From contig NC_053145.1 in the NCBI RefSeq assembly GCF_016808335.1, forward strand, positions 28,469,120-28,533,119: a stretch of DNA of 64,000 nt, in the 5' to 3' direction. The notes below the pieces were generated by a model that searched no databases, was not told the origin of the DNA, and saw nothing but the letters and a program-made list of their open reading frames with translations. The stretch is from Panicum virgatum (taxonomy: Eukaryota > Streptophyta > Magnoliopsida > Poales > Poaceae). Made by a program: the position numbers and the translations under genes. Shown one piece after another: positions 55,182-64,000 of this stretch. Positions within the stretch are counted from its first letter, which is position 1; the number at the start of each line of letters is the position of its first letter.

Positions 55182-56255
55182 ACGTGGTCCTCCATCGATC
55201 AGTCGGACCTGGCCGACCGGGACCCTGCCATTATTTGGCATGGCCCCGTCCGCCACGCCCCACTGGCGCCCGCCGGCCATTCACCGGTACCTGCAGAGCC
55301 TGCACAGACCTTTGCCCCGGCCGGCTCTCCAGCCGACCACCAGCCGGCCGCTGCGGCCGTACAGCAGCCGCCTGCCAGTGCTCACCGGCCTCTCCGCGTC
55401 TACGTCCGGCAACTACGACCTCCGGAGCACGTCCAGGGCCCTGTGCGGCCGACTCCTCTTCAGCACAGGGTGGCGCCGGCTCCTTCTCCGATACCTTGCG
55501 CCCACCCCTCCCTTGGGCCGACGCGGGCTCAGACGGGCTCCCTTCCACCGCCACCGGACCGCCTCACGCTCTCCGCGACTCACGCCTCACCACTCCCGAC
55601 CAACTATCGCAGCGCCCTCGCCGACCCCAATTGGCGCGCTGCGATGGTTGACGAGTACAGGGCACTCATCGACAACGGCACCTGGAGGCTTGTCCCTCGC
55701 CCGCCTCATGCCAATATCGTCTCCGGCAAGTGGATCTTCAAGCACAAGTACCACTCCGACGGCTCCCTCACTCGCCATAAGGCCCGGTGGGTCGTCCGCG
55801 GGTTCTCACAGCAGCATGGACTCGACTACGACGAGACTTTCAGTCCGGTTGTCAAACCGGCCACGATTCGGGTCATCCTCAGCCTCGCCGTATCCCGCTC
55901 TTGGCCGATCCATCAGCTCGACGTGAAGAATGCCTTCCTTCATGGTCATTTGGAGGAGACAGTCTACTGCCAGCAGCCGCCTGGATTTGTTGATCCGACT
56001 GCCCCAGATCACGTCTGTCTCCTGCAAAAGTCATTATACTGACTCAAGCAGGCTCCTCGGGCTTGGTACCAGCGCTTCGCCAGTTACATCAGCACCTTGG
56101 GTTTCGCTGCTTCGGTCTCGGACACCTCTCTTTGTTTACAAAGAGGGCAGTCATATTGCTTACTTGCTGCTCTACGTCGATGACTCATCTTGCGCTGCTC
56201 AAGCGGATCTTGCGCTATGTGAAGGGCACACTGTCTACTGGTCTTCACATTGGCA
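55182..56255 (+). pseudogene. copia reverse transcriptase, truncated after YVDD
   Basis: A Pro-rich linker, then WRAAMVDEYRALIDNGTWRL, KWIFKHKYHSDGSLTRHKAR, DYDETFSPVVKPATIRVIL and QLDVKNAFLHGHLEE. A stop follows at 56039-56041, then LKQAPRAWYQRFASYIS, and in another frame LLLYVDD. Around 100 residues after YVDD are missing; the sequence jumps to the RNase H part. Confidence 0.88.
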
Positions 56256-56764
56256 CTAGACCAGTGGATCGCCTCACAGCCTACTCTGATGTGGATTGGG
56301 CCGGCTGTCCTGATTTCCGACGGTCTACTTCCGGCTACTGTGTCTTCCTCGGTGACAATTTGGTGTCTTGGTCTTCCAAACGCCAAACCACAGTCTCCCG
56401 CTCGAGTGCAGAGGCTGAGTATCGAGCAGTCGCACATGTTGTGGCTGAGTCTTGTTGGCTTCGTCAGCTTCTTCAGGAGCTTCATATGCCCTTGTCTTCG
56501 GCGACTCTGGTCTACTGTGATAACGTCAGTGCTGTATATATGACGGCTAACCCTGTTCATCATCGTCGCACGAAGCATATAGAGATTGACATCCACTTTG
56601 TCCGCGATAAGGTGTCTTTGGGACAGGTTCGAGTGCTTCATGTTCCATCCTCTCATCAGTTCGCGGATATCATGACCAAAGGCTTACCTGTACAGTTATT
56701 TACTGATTTTCGGTCCAGTCTTTGCGTTCGGGATTCTCCCACTTCGACTGCGGGAGGGTATTAG
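56175..56764 (+). pseudogene. copia RNase H
   Basis: Encodes LKRILRYVKGTLSTGLHIG, AYSDVDWAGCPDFRRSTSGY, SSAEAEYRAVAHVVAESCW and KHIEIDIHFVRDKVSLGQ, the RNase H module of copia pol, open to its stop at the edge of the 3' LTR. Confidence 0.88.
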
Positions 56765-56902
56765 AGATATGTATAGTTGACTTACCTTGTACTCTAAGTC
56801 TTGTAGACTCTTACTTGTACATCAAGCCGTCTCGGCTATATATATGAAAGGTCACCCCCCAATCAGGGTGTGTGGTGTTTCTCCAATCTCTATCTCTCTA
56901 CA
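56759..56902 (+). repeat. 3' LTR of copia element
   Basis: 144 bp, begins TATTAGAGATATG after a purine tract and ends TATCTCTCTACA before GAAAT. It retains the about 20 bp at the end that the 5' LTR lacks. Confidence 0.85.
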
Positions 56903-56907
56903 GAAAT

Positions 56908-58076
56908 GTAGAGTAAGAGGAAGTAGATCCCATAGTATTAAGAAGGTACTGAAATGTGGAAGAACTTACTACAAACACAGTACTCAAAGCCAATTTAGAA
57001 CGTTGAAAAGAAAAATGGTACACACCAGAAGCTCTATGGTTGGCACAAATGTGTACCACGTGTCAGGTGAGCTGGCACTATTGATTCCCTGAGTATTTAC
57101 AAGAGAATAAAAGGTATCTTAATTTAAAGGTGCAAGACCGGGAAGAAGCCTACACAAAGAGAGAAACCCAAGATTCCTCACTTTAGGCATGATATCCAAG
57201 GTTCAAATTACATTTTTCTTGGTTGTGTTAGGTTATCATGGCATATGCAAAACAGACGAATGACTGTAATAACTGATAGTGGTAACCTAGTATCAGAAGA
57301 TCAAGTCATTAATAATTACCATTGTACAAACCGAAAAAAAAAACGATTTCTTGGAACTCAAATCTCCTGATATGTTGATGGTCATGATAAGCTAAATACC
57401 ATGTTCTGATCTCCTGATATTTTTTTTCTCTATTAATTGGGTAGCCATTTCCTCCATGTTGGCAATGCATCACAAGTACTAACTTCAAACTGTTTGCTGT
57501 ACTTTGGGAAACATGAACATTTGTGATCGGATTACAGTGTTTAGGTTTCGTGTCCGCCACTGAACTTTATTTTCTAAACCAACTGTCCGTCCATCATGCC
57601 CTGCCATTTTTTGCTGATTGGCTCCTAACTTCATATAATTTCATTGAGATCCGATGATGTCCACGAGAGCCCAATTAATTGTAGGGTCGTTGTAGAACAC
57701 AAAATCACACGATGGAGCCCTCATTAGGTTTGGACTGACAGCCCAGTTGGTCATGGTGTTAGCTGTCATTCGGCGCTAATGTAATCCTATAAATCCCCAG
57801 TGAATGGGGCAGGTCGTATGTGTCTGTCCCCGTTGTATGGCTTATATTGGCCTAACTCTCCTTATCTTAATGCAATGATATGCAACTCTCCTGCATATTC
57901 GAGAATTTACTCAAACATTCCATTGTCTGACAAAAGCAATTACTTTGTCGCAATTTTTTTGAAACATAAGAGACCAAATTTCAGTTTCACAACATAGTTC
58001 AGACTGCACGTTGCAGGCAAAATTACGCAGCAAAACATGAGGCGAAAACGACGAGACAATAAACAGGAAACCTCAC
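56908..58076. other. first intron of the fatty-acid-binding-like gene, left part
   Basis: AT-rich intron sequence without a supported ORF. It includes the LINE 3' end at about 57820-57905. Confidence 0.55.
57820..57905 (+). mobile_element. LINE 3'-UTR fragment
   Basis: CTTAATGCAATGATATGCAA and CTCTCCTGCATATTCGAG resemble the 3' end of the L1 at 52240-52294 (CTTAATACAAAGCTACACAG, CTCTCCTTCGTGCTCGAG). The poly-A tail is not preserved. A 5'-truncated insertion is inferred; its left limit is not clear. Confidence 0.55.
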
Positions 58077-58278
58077 CTGCGCCGCCCCCAGTCGCAAGAG
58101 CGACTGGCAGCCGCCGCGCGGCGCTGCGCGTGAAGCGGCAGGCAAATTGGCCTGCGGAAGGCACCTGCACGCCGCCGAGTGGAAGGTGGCGCGTGCAGGC
58201 CCGACGGCAGGAGCCGGCGGTGTCCCTCGCGAAAGCCGGGGACGTCCGCGCGGAAGAAACGACTGACGCCATGCTCAT
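58077..58278 (-). CDS. fatty-acid-binding-like protein, first exon (transit peptide)
   Basis: Starts MSMASVVSSARTSPAFARD. It is rich in Ser, Ala and Arg with almost no acidic residues, as expected for a chloroplast transit peptide. It ends at the donor GGCGCAG|GTGAGG after 67 codons plus one base. The phase fits candidate exon 52773. I infer it is the first exon of the FAP-like gene whose core exons lie at 25583-19519. Linkage is by strand, position, phase and expected plastid targeting, not by direct proof. The ATG is about 60 bp from the junction with a retroelement gag fragment, so the native promoter is missing or displaced. Confidence 0.6.
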
Positions 58279-58342
58279 CCTACGGCGGCGCTGCCCGCCC
58301 GGCGTTCCGAGACTGGACCGGAGTTTGGAGGTGGCTTGGTAG

Positions 58343-58721
58343 CAAAAATAGTCTTTTTAATGCTGTCAGCACAAGAAAGTTCAGAAGCACCCATATAAGA
58401 ACTCCCACTGCATGATAATATAGTCTTCTCTGGCTCAAGAGGAGGAGCAAATCGTCGTCGTAAGACCTCCTTCATCTCATACCAAGATGTGCAATAGTCA
58501 TCACCATGTTCCCGCTGCAATCCCCACAACCAGAAAAACACAGAAGGAGATAAGCCTCGTTTTGCCAAATTTGCCAGCTGGTTTAATGGAACGTCACCTG
58601 TGATATAAAAATTTATAATAGCATCCTCCCACTTATAGTATTCTAATGAAGAAGCTGCTTCATATAGCATCGGCACAAACTCAAGGTATGCGTCAACATA
58701 GTCGTAATTATCCATCACCAA
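58343..58721 (-). pseudogene. Ty3/gypsy gag fragment
   Basis: Starts MVMDNYDYVDAYLEFVPMLY, with LEYYKWEDAIINFYITG and YEMKEVLRRRFAPP, a pattern like the Retrotrans_gag family. It ends abruptly about 60 bp before the start codon of the fatty-acid-binding-like gene. Its LTR and PBS are immediately upstream. Confidence 0.6.
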
Positions 58722-58744
58722 AAATTAGCAAAAGTACCGTGAGC

Positions 58745-58765
58745 AACCCGGAATCTGATACCAAA
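58745..58765 (-). promoter_or_regulatory. primer-binding site of upstream LTR element
   Basis: The - strand reads TTTGGTATCAGATTCCGGG directly after the LTR end TTATCA, an initiator-Met-tRNA-type site with one or two changes. Confidence 0.7.
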
Positions 58766-59556
58766 TGATAAGGACACGCCTGCACTGTCCAAAGATTTGC
58801 CCAATCTTTCACGGTACTTACAAATAGTTTCATTGAGTATTTCTTTTTTTTAGAGATATGGCTGGCACAAGATCCTATTCACGCTCAACCAGTAGCAAAC
58901 TCACGTTTAAAAATCAACCAGCGAACTTTGCTCTCTCGGCAAATAAATTGATGTTAATTATCTCACCAACCAATCAGGGATCAATCGGTATATAATTAAA
59001 ATAACAAGCAGCAGCCAATGTCTTTCACGATAGAATAATTATCAGATCCAAAATTGAGACAACTTATATGAACCGATTCAAACCAGATAGTAGAAAATAA
59101 TGTTTCGATTTGATCCAGCACCACAAGCAGTAACAGCAGAGAAGAGATCGGCTTACAGTCAATGCAAACCAATGATAATTCTTCCACCCGTGGCCACGAC
59201 GAGCCACGATCAGAAGATGGGGATCCACCGAAGAATCCGGAGCAGCGCACCCAAGAAACAATCCTGATCACGCTCCCAATCACGATCCAGAAGAATCGGC
59301 AAGGTAGATGAGATCGGACCGCGTCTCGTTGTTCGTAGGAGAAACCCTAAACGAGAGACACAAATAAAATCCAATCTAATCTCCCTACATGCCTACCCTG
59401 GGAATTTTATCAATGTGCACGCAGGCACCCTGGACTCCACGGCCCATTAACAGGCTCGGCTAAAACAAGTGCACGCAGGCACCACACCAGGACTCTAAAA
59501 CCACTCGACCATGCCTAACTCACGTGTAGAAGTATCTCAAACCTAAGTACGTGACA
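58766..59556 (-). mobile_element. 5' LTR of truncated gypsy element upstream of host gene
   Basis: About 790 bp between TGTCACGTAC (- strand start, 59556) and CCTTATCA (58766), followed by PBS and gag. It includes the phrase TTTAGGGTTTCTCC near 59345. The start is inferred from the TG and could shift. Same transcription direction as the fatty-acid-binding-like gene. Confidence 0.55.
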
Positions 59557-59726
59557 GAATAACATTAAAATAATTGTAACATGCAACTAGTAATCTAATA
59601 ATATAAAAATGTGGCCAAATGCAAATCACGCATCTCTCGGCATCATGCTTGTAGCTGCTTGTATATATGGAAATTACCACTTTTCCCCAAGTATTTCTCC
59701 AAGTATTTCTCCAAGGCAATAGAAAT

Positions 59727-60014
59727 TCAAGTGACGTCAACATGCATGGAGCCGATGTATATATATTTCCTTGGCTTCCTTTTCTCTTCTATTTGACGCA
59801 ATACAGAACCTCTGAAAATGATATTGGATGAAATAATTGAATCATTTTTCACATCCAAAGAGTAGCTACCTGAATTATTTTGTCCAGCCATGGGCTCATC
59901 AGGCGTCGAGTCAAATAGAACTTCTTTGTCATTAGAAGGCCCTTTGTGATACAGGTCAGCAGAGGCTTCCCCCAGAGTTGGGGTACAGTCGAATATTGGA
60001 CCTTGAGTAGTATT
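59727..60014 (-). CDS. Ulp1-associated-type gene, last visible exon
   Basis: After the acceptor ACATCCAG|AATACT the frame is open for 95 codons to a TGA. It is acidic and polar (GPIFDCTPTLGEASADLYHK, DSTPDEPMAGQNNSGS) and ends in a basic KRKPRKY segment. In the grass family I compare it with, a basic patch like this precedes the Ulp1 catalytic domain; here only a short unrelated tail follows. In phase with the -1 frame at the end of the preceding exon. Confidence 0.5.
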   Translation of the reverse strand, partial: NTTQGPIFDCTPTLGEASADLYHKGPSNDKEVLFDSTPDEPMAGQNNSGSYSLDVKNDSIISSNIIFRGSVLRQIEEKRKPRKYIYIGSMHVDVT

Positions 60015-60095
60015 CTGGATGTGGTCAAATTAAATAAACATTAATGATGGCCTCATCTACAAGTATGACTTAACAAATATGAAGACAAAAAATAC

Positions 60096-60306
60096 CTGTG
60101 GATGCAATTGGTCAAATGATCCTCCATCAGGATTCTGTCCATCTTGAAAGACCAATGAGAGTCATCATCAAGGCCGACCTCCCTGTATATATGTGCGCAT
60201 GCACGGTCCATCTCTTCGTTAACAATGTTGTCCCCATCAAACAATGCCGCAGAGGTTGGTGTCTGCGGCAATGCCTGGGAATTGTTGAGATTGAGGAACC
60301 GCGAAG
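60096..60306 (-). CDS. Ulp1-associated-type gene, exon with apparent frameshift
   Basis: Acceptor TTTTCAG|CTTCGC, donor CCACAG|GTATTT. The first part reads ASRFLNLNNSQALPQTP and EEMDRACAHIYREVGLDDD. The last part makes sense in another frame (VFQDGQNPDGGSFDQLHPQ), which joins the next exon in phase. So a single-base indel near 60150 is likely, making this copy a probable pseudogene. Confidence 0.45.
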
Positions 60307-60388
60307 CTGAAAATTGAAAGAAGCGTGGATTAGGCAGCAAGATGGAATGTGGTAACCATATAACCTATTGGAAATACAATATATGTAC

Positions 60389-60581
60389 TAATGTGATCCA
60401 TTAGTGTCGTTTGAGAGCTCTGCAAGGGTCTCCTGGGCTTTGGCATCGTCTGTCATGTCCGTGATTGGTGCTGGTGAGAAACTTTGCATCATGTTTGCAT
60501 TTGCATCCTCTTCCATCTGTGCAAATGTATTGTTTAACTTCTCAACCTGCGTGTCCGTAAGCATTTCATCATCTGGAAAAT
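60389..60581 (-). CDS. Ulp1-associated-type gene, acidic linker exon
   Basis: Acceptor GTACCCAG|ATTTTC. Encodes DFPDDEMLTDTQVEKLNNTF and EDANANMMQSFSPAP in phase with the preceding exon. The donor at the end is unclear: the only GT follows CATTA, otherwise a TAG stop is reached. Confidence 0.5.
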
Positions 60582-61130
60582 CTGGGTACAAGTACAACAC
60601 GAAACCAACAAATATCATCCACAACACAAATGACGACAAGTAAACTCCAACTTTATAACATCAACCATATAGTCTGAACTATAACCTACTCATCTCTACG
60701 ATCGCATTTCATCAAGTTTATACGAGCAATGTACCACCCCTATAATCACAAAGTCCATTCTGCGTAGTAAATAGTCAACATTATATGAAGAAAAACACAA
60801 CAACCACTTCAAATTATCAAGAAACCAGGTAGTGAGATGAAATTACGCTTTTGTCAGACCACAATCCCAGAGCATATCACCTAATTACTAGTATATATGA
60901 TCAGACAACTAAGCTTCATGACCAGGCAACAAGTAAATATGCTAAAAGAACCAGATACCATTGTATGTATAAGATATCTATGATAAAATCACAAGGCCTT
61001 GTAATATATGATAAGCTATGTATATCATATGAAGTAATGTACATTATAGCAATGATATGTCTGCTGTAAAGTTAAATGACTTGGTATATAGGGACCATGG
61101 ATGGGACAGTAGGAAGCAAATGAGGCTAAC

Positions 61131-61250
61131 CAAAATCTTCATTTTCACATGAAGGGTTGACAGATTGAGATACTATCGGCTCAAAAAAGTCTGTGCTTTG
61201 GCTAGGCTGGCCATCATGGATCGGCTGGGGGTTCGAATCTGGAACACCAC
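61131..61250 (-). CDS. Ulp1-associated-type gene, linker exon
   Basis: 120 nt, acceptor TATATCAG|GTGGTG, donor GATTTTG|GTTAGC. Encodes GVPDSNPQPIHDGQPSQSTD and a Ser/Glu-rich end. Phase fits both neighbours. Confidence 0.6.
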
Positions 61251-61373
61251 CTGATATAAAAAATGATAGAACAAGATTAAGTTTGGAAAAAAATAACACT
61301 AAGATCATTAAATTACATCCAAATAATTAATGCGGCACCGCATTAACCAAACCAAAGTTAGCAGATACAATAC

Positions 61374-61680
61374 CTTGTGATGATTGTCCAGCATTGAGGT
61401 CTGGATTGGCGCGGTCCTGGGTCGGAGCGCGCAGCAGCTCGTCAATCATTGACGCAACATTGTTTGCCAACTGATACTGTTTGCGCAGAAGGTCTCGCCG
61501 AGTTTCGTCCAACGAGGATGCTAGTCTAGCAATCTCATGGTCGTTGTGAGATAAGATGTTCCTCACCCGATCAGCAATGTGATCAGGTAAGGATTCTATC
61601 TTATAGTCCAATAAACCACGCAGACGAGGGATGTAAATTGAAGGACCCTGTGCATAACAGGTTTCTGTCCGGTTGCGGAA
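61374..61680 (-). CDS. Ulp1-associated-type gene, coiled-coil exon
   Basis: 307 nt, acceptor CATTACAG|TTCCGC, donor TCACAAG|GTATTG. Encodes YIPRLRGLLDYKIESLPDHI and a helical segment (EIARLASSLDETRRDLLRKQ), followed by a Pro/Asn-rich end. Phases fit. Confidence 0.65.
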
Positions 61681-61790
61681 CTGTAATGGAGGATTGAGTA
61701 TTTCAATATTTTAGTTTGATGCGACAATTTAATGCGATCATATATATCACAGTTTGGTATACAATGAAGGATCATTAGGTATACACTTAC

Positions 61791-61931
61791 ATCACAATTT
61801 CCCCAAGACCCATCCTTGTGGTCAGCTTTCAACAACTTTAGGATACGAGCGCTATCAAAGTACTTGATGCGCGGACAATCAGTCTTGGTAGTGGGTGCTG
61901 CCTTGTCGTATAGATGATCAAGGTAGTATAT
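61791..61931 (-). CDS. Ulp1-associated-type gene, YLD exon
   Basis: 141 nt, acceptor TTCTGTAG|ATATAC, donor TGTGAT|GTAAGT. Encodes IYYLDHLYDKAAPTTKTDCP and RIKYFDSARILKLLK. The YLD...PRIKxFD phrase is what I recall following the conserved N-terminal domain in these grass proteins. Confidence 0.65.
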
Positions 61932-62091
61932 CTACAGAAGGAGAGCAAAACATTTTGAATAACTCTGTACCTGTTTGCAAGATGAACCAACCAGTTTGTA
62001 CGATCAAACTACAAGAATGCATTGCTAGAAGACCAGGTTACTTTAAGACAGTACAAGTTCATGTGAGATGTGTTCCTTTAACCAAACTTAC

Positions 62092-62724
62092 CAGGATCAC
62101 AAGACAGCAACCATAAACAGTTATAGTGACCTGGTTCTTGTCTCTAGAATGCCACTTTCTGACTGCATTACACAAATCGTTGTAGATAAGCTGGCACCAA
62201 TCAAAATCACCAAACTGTTCTATCTGACGAGTCCAATATATATGGTCATTGGTGATATCAAAGCTTCCTTTGCAAAACAACAGACGATTAAAAACAATCA
62301 GAAAGAAATATCTCATGCTGACTGAATCTGCACCGCCTTTCTCAATGTGTTGCTTCATCTTGTCAACACCAAAAGAACGGGGCCCAAGTCCAAGCCTACT
62401 CTTGAAAGCAGCCGCTTCGGCTACTGCTTCTGCCCAATCAAATTTTTCAGGCAGGCCACCAGCGTTGGGAAGCCCAAGAATCTGGTGGATAACATCCTTG
62501 GTTATCTCCAAATTCTTTCCAGGACCAGCCCGGATGATCATATCCATCGGATTGGTATTTTCAAGAAGCCAATCCAACAAACCCCGCGTCTCCAAGTTTA
62601 CAACTGTAATGTCCAAAAGAGGACCAAAACTCTTTCTGCATACGTAATCACGCTGATCTGGTGTTAGAGCAGCAATAACCTCTACCACATCTTTTGGACA
62701 GCAGCGTACATTCAACTTCTGAAT
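62092..62724 (-). CDS. Ulp1-associated-type gene, conserved N-terminal domain exon
   Basis: 633 nt in one frame, acceptor CTTATGCAG|ATTCAG, donor GATCCTG|GTAAGT. Encodes IAALTPDQRDYVCRKSFGPL, LLDWLLENTNPMDMIIRAG, VIHQILGLPNAGGLP, MRYFFLIVFNRLLFC, FGDFDWCQLIYNDL and VYGCCLVIL. This is the domain of a large grass-specific family whose longer members end in an Ulp1-like cysteine protease and which is often linked to MULE-type elements. The family name is from memory. Frame intact. Confidence 0.7.
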
Positions 62725-62772
62725 CTGCATAAGTGGTGATGAAGTTTTGTGAATTGTGATATAAACAGACAC

Positions 62773-63250
62773 TGTTATTGCATATAAACAGACCGCATTC
62801 TACGCTGCATAGATATATGATAAAATGCATCATACATTTACCAATCATAGACATATAGTAGAGGCATATAAGCTTCAGCGATATTGCATATGAACCATGT
62901 TATTGGAAGAAGACTACCATTTAGGTTCCAGGTCCAGATGTGAAATGCATATATACTTTTATGATATAGCATATAAACATATGTACAGATGCAAACATCC
63001 TAAATCAATAAAGATATGTTGAACCAGGCTAGACACCAAAAAAAAATCAAAGACCAGATGTATATAAGCTTTGAAGCCAAATCATATAAACCGTCAACAC
63101 ATCGTACATACTGACACGGAGAATAAAAACTAATGTAATATAGCATAATATGGCATATAAAACAAGCATATACAACTGCCAAAACACCCTTTTTACATAA
63201 AAGAAAAAGGAATGGATTTCAACTAACAAACCTAAACCAGTAAACTTGAC
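62773..63250. other. intron without recognised feature
   Basis: AT-rich intron of the gene on the - strand. Nothing else was recognised. Confidence 0.5.
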
Positions 63251-63298
63251 CTGGCGTTGAGGTCGAACAGCACGAACGGCGGGTGAATGGGGTTTCAT
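63251..63298 (-). CDS. Ulp1-associated-type gene, small exon (tentative)
   Basis: Sixteen codons (KPHSPAVRAVRPQRQ) between a weak acceptor GAATTAG|ATGAAA and a donor CGCCAG|GTCAAG. This is the only phase that joins exon 63401 to exon 62724 without a stop. Acceptor uncertain. Confidence 0.4.
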
Positions 63299-63400
63299 CT
63301 AATTCTATTCTTTCCTGCATTTCGTTAAAATGGTTTGTCACTGCAAAAGCAATACGGTGAATCGGAAAAATCTATGAACAGGAAAGCAGGCTTGTACTAC

Positions 63401-63961
63401 CTGAAATCTGACCTTTCTTGGACCCGGCTTCCGAGTTCCCATGCTTGGCCCTGCAGCTGGAGCATTTGGCACATGCGAACCAACTTGACCCCCACGAACT
63501 CCGGCACGGGATGTGCGCTTCGAGCACGAGGATGGGGCCTGATCGGCGCGCCTCTTCTTTGCCGTCGCCATGAAATCGTCCGAAGATGTTGGCGATGGTA
63601 CGGCCGTCGGTGCATCTTTCTGCGAACCCCCACCGGCCGACCTCTTTTTCCCGGCCAGCAGGTCCGCGATGGTTGGCTGAATCACCGGCTTGTTTGGTGC
63701 AATCTTGTTCCTCGAGTATGTACAGGAGCTTGATTTTGAATCGCCGACTGCACCCAAATCTGGAATCCGTCGGTGCTCCGCATCCGGAGCCCCGATGGAA
63801 TCGTCCGTGGGAATGCGCACCTTCTCGGAACCATGGAAGGTCCCCGAATCACCAGGGGCGTCAGCGGCGGCAGCACAGGTCGCACCAGCACGAACAGCGT
63901 CGGGGACGCCGGGCGAATCAAAGGAGCTTCCCTGAGGACCACCGCCGGAATCCCCTTCCAT
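63401..63961 (-). CDS. Ulp1-associated-type gene, first exon
   Basis: 187 codons from ATG 63961 to the donor GATTTCAG|GTAGTA, phase 0. N-terminal low-complexity region (MEGDSGGGPQGSSFDSPGVP) with basic, nuclear-signal-like patches (AGKKRSAGGG, TAKKRRADQA). Such Ser/Pro/Lys-rich N-termini are usual in the family. Taken as the start because it is the first Met in the open frame; sequence further upstream is cut by the window. Confidence 0.6.
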
Positions 63962-64000
63962 GGCTGCTTCAAGAAAAGACCAACATTCAGGATTTTTTGC

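Larger units (their letters stand above)
52829..56902 (+). mobile_element. Ty1/copia element with very short LTRs
   Basis: LTRs 52829-52964 and 56759-56902, GAAAT on both sides (52824-52828, 56903-56907). PBS TGGTATCAAGAG follows the first LTR and the purine tract TGCGGGAGGG precedes the second. Domain order gag, integrase, RT, RNase H is that of copia. Coding is broken by stops and deletions (protease region, and after the RT YVDD motif). Inserted in an intron of the fatty-acid-binding-like gene, opposite strand. Confidence 0.92.

Noticed and set aside
1..64000. CRISPR arrays, bacterial operons, phage or plasmid features, rRNA/tRNA genes
   Set aside because: None seen; splice sites, LTRs and LINEs show a plant nuclear sequence.

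Overview
This window is from a plant nuclear genome, almost certainly a grass (Poaceae). The evidence is the density of grass-type LTR retrotransposons (Tekay/Del and Reina-like Ty3/gypsy, short-LTR Ty1/copia), L1- and RTE-type LINEs, Mutator-like elements, GC-rich LTR leaders, and intron-containing nuclear genes with GT-AG junctions. No bacterial operons, CRISPR arrays, rRNA or tRNA genes were recognised.

Layout. 1-5733: 3' half of a Tekay-like Ty3/gypsy element on the + strand (pol, polypurine tract, 3.36-kb 3' LTR). 5734-7805: tail and 3' LTR of an older element. 7806-9821: remnant of a retroelement ORF on the - strand. 9822-19175: a solo LTR (TSD GTCTG on both sides) that contains a gag-only element on the - strand (12693-18002), one LTR of which contains a further solo LTR (16212-17613, TSD CCCGT). 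19519-58278: exons on the - strand of one small host gene, a chalcone-isomerase-fold fatty-acid-binding-like protein, spread over about 39 kb. Its introns hold an RTE LINE (20771-21473, 20-bp TSD), a Mutator-like element (22298-23112, 9-bp TSD), a second long-TIR element (23895-25079), a deleted Reina-like element (25875-51613), an L1 fragment (51749-52294) and a copia element (52829-56902, TSD GAAAT). 58343-59556: an LTR, primer-binding site and gag fragment directly upstream of this gene's start codon and in the same orientation. 59727-63961: a multi-exon - strand gene resembling the N-terminal part of grass Ulp1-protease-associated proteins.

The most striking structure is 27017-50574. A Tekay-like non-autonomous element is present as LTR-internal-LTR-internal-LTR, with a period of 9462 bp and three LTRs of 4634 bp each. 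The whole array has one 5-bp TSD (ATGGC) and sits inside the gag gene of the Reina-like element. The middle LTR is a mosaic: its low-coordinate part matches the right-hand LTR and its high-coordinate part matches the left-hand LTR. That is the pattern expected from unequal crossing over between the two LTRs of one element.

How it fits together. The host genes are minor passengers. The landscape is dated by nesting: the host intron received the Reina-like element, which received the Tekay-like element, which was then duplicated. Most TE coding regions are broken; only the first element's pol (1-2337) is open throughout. Whether the fatty-acid-binding-like gene is still expressed is unclear, because its last exon is not visible and its native promoter appears to be displaced by an LTR element.
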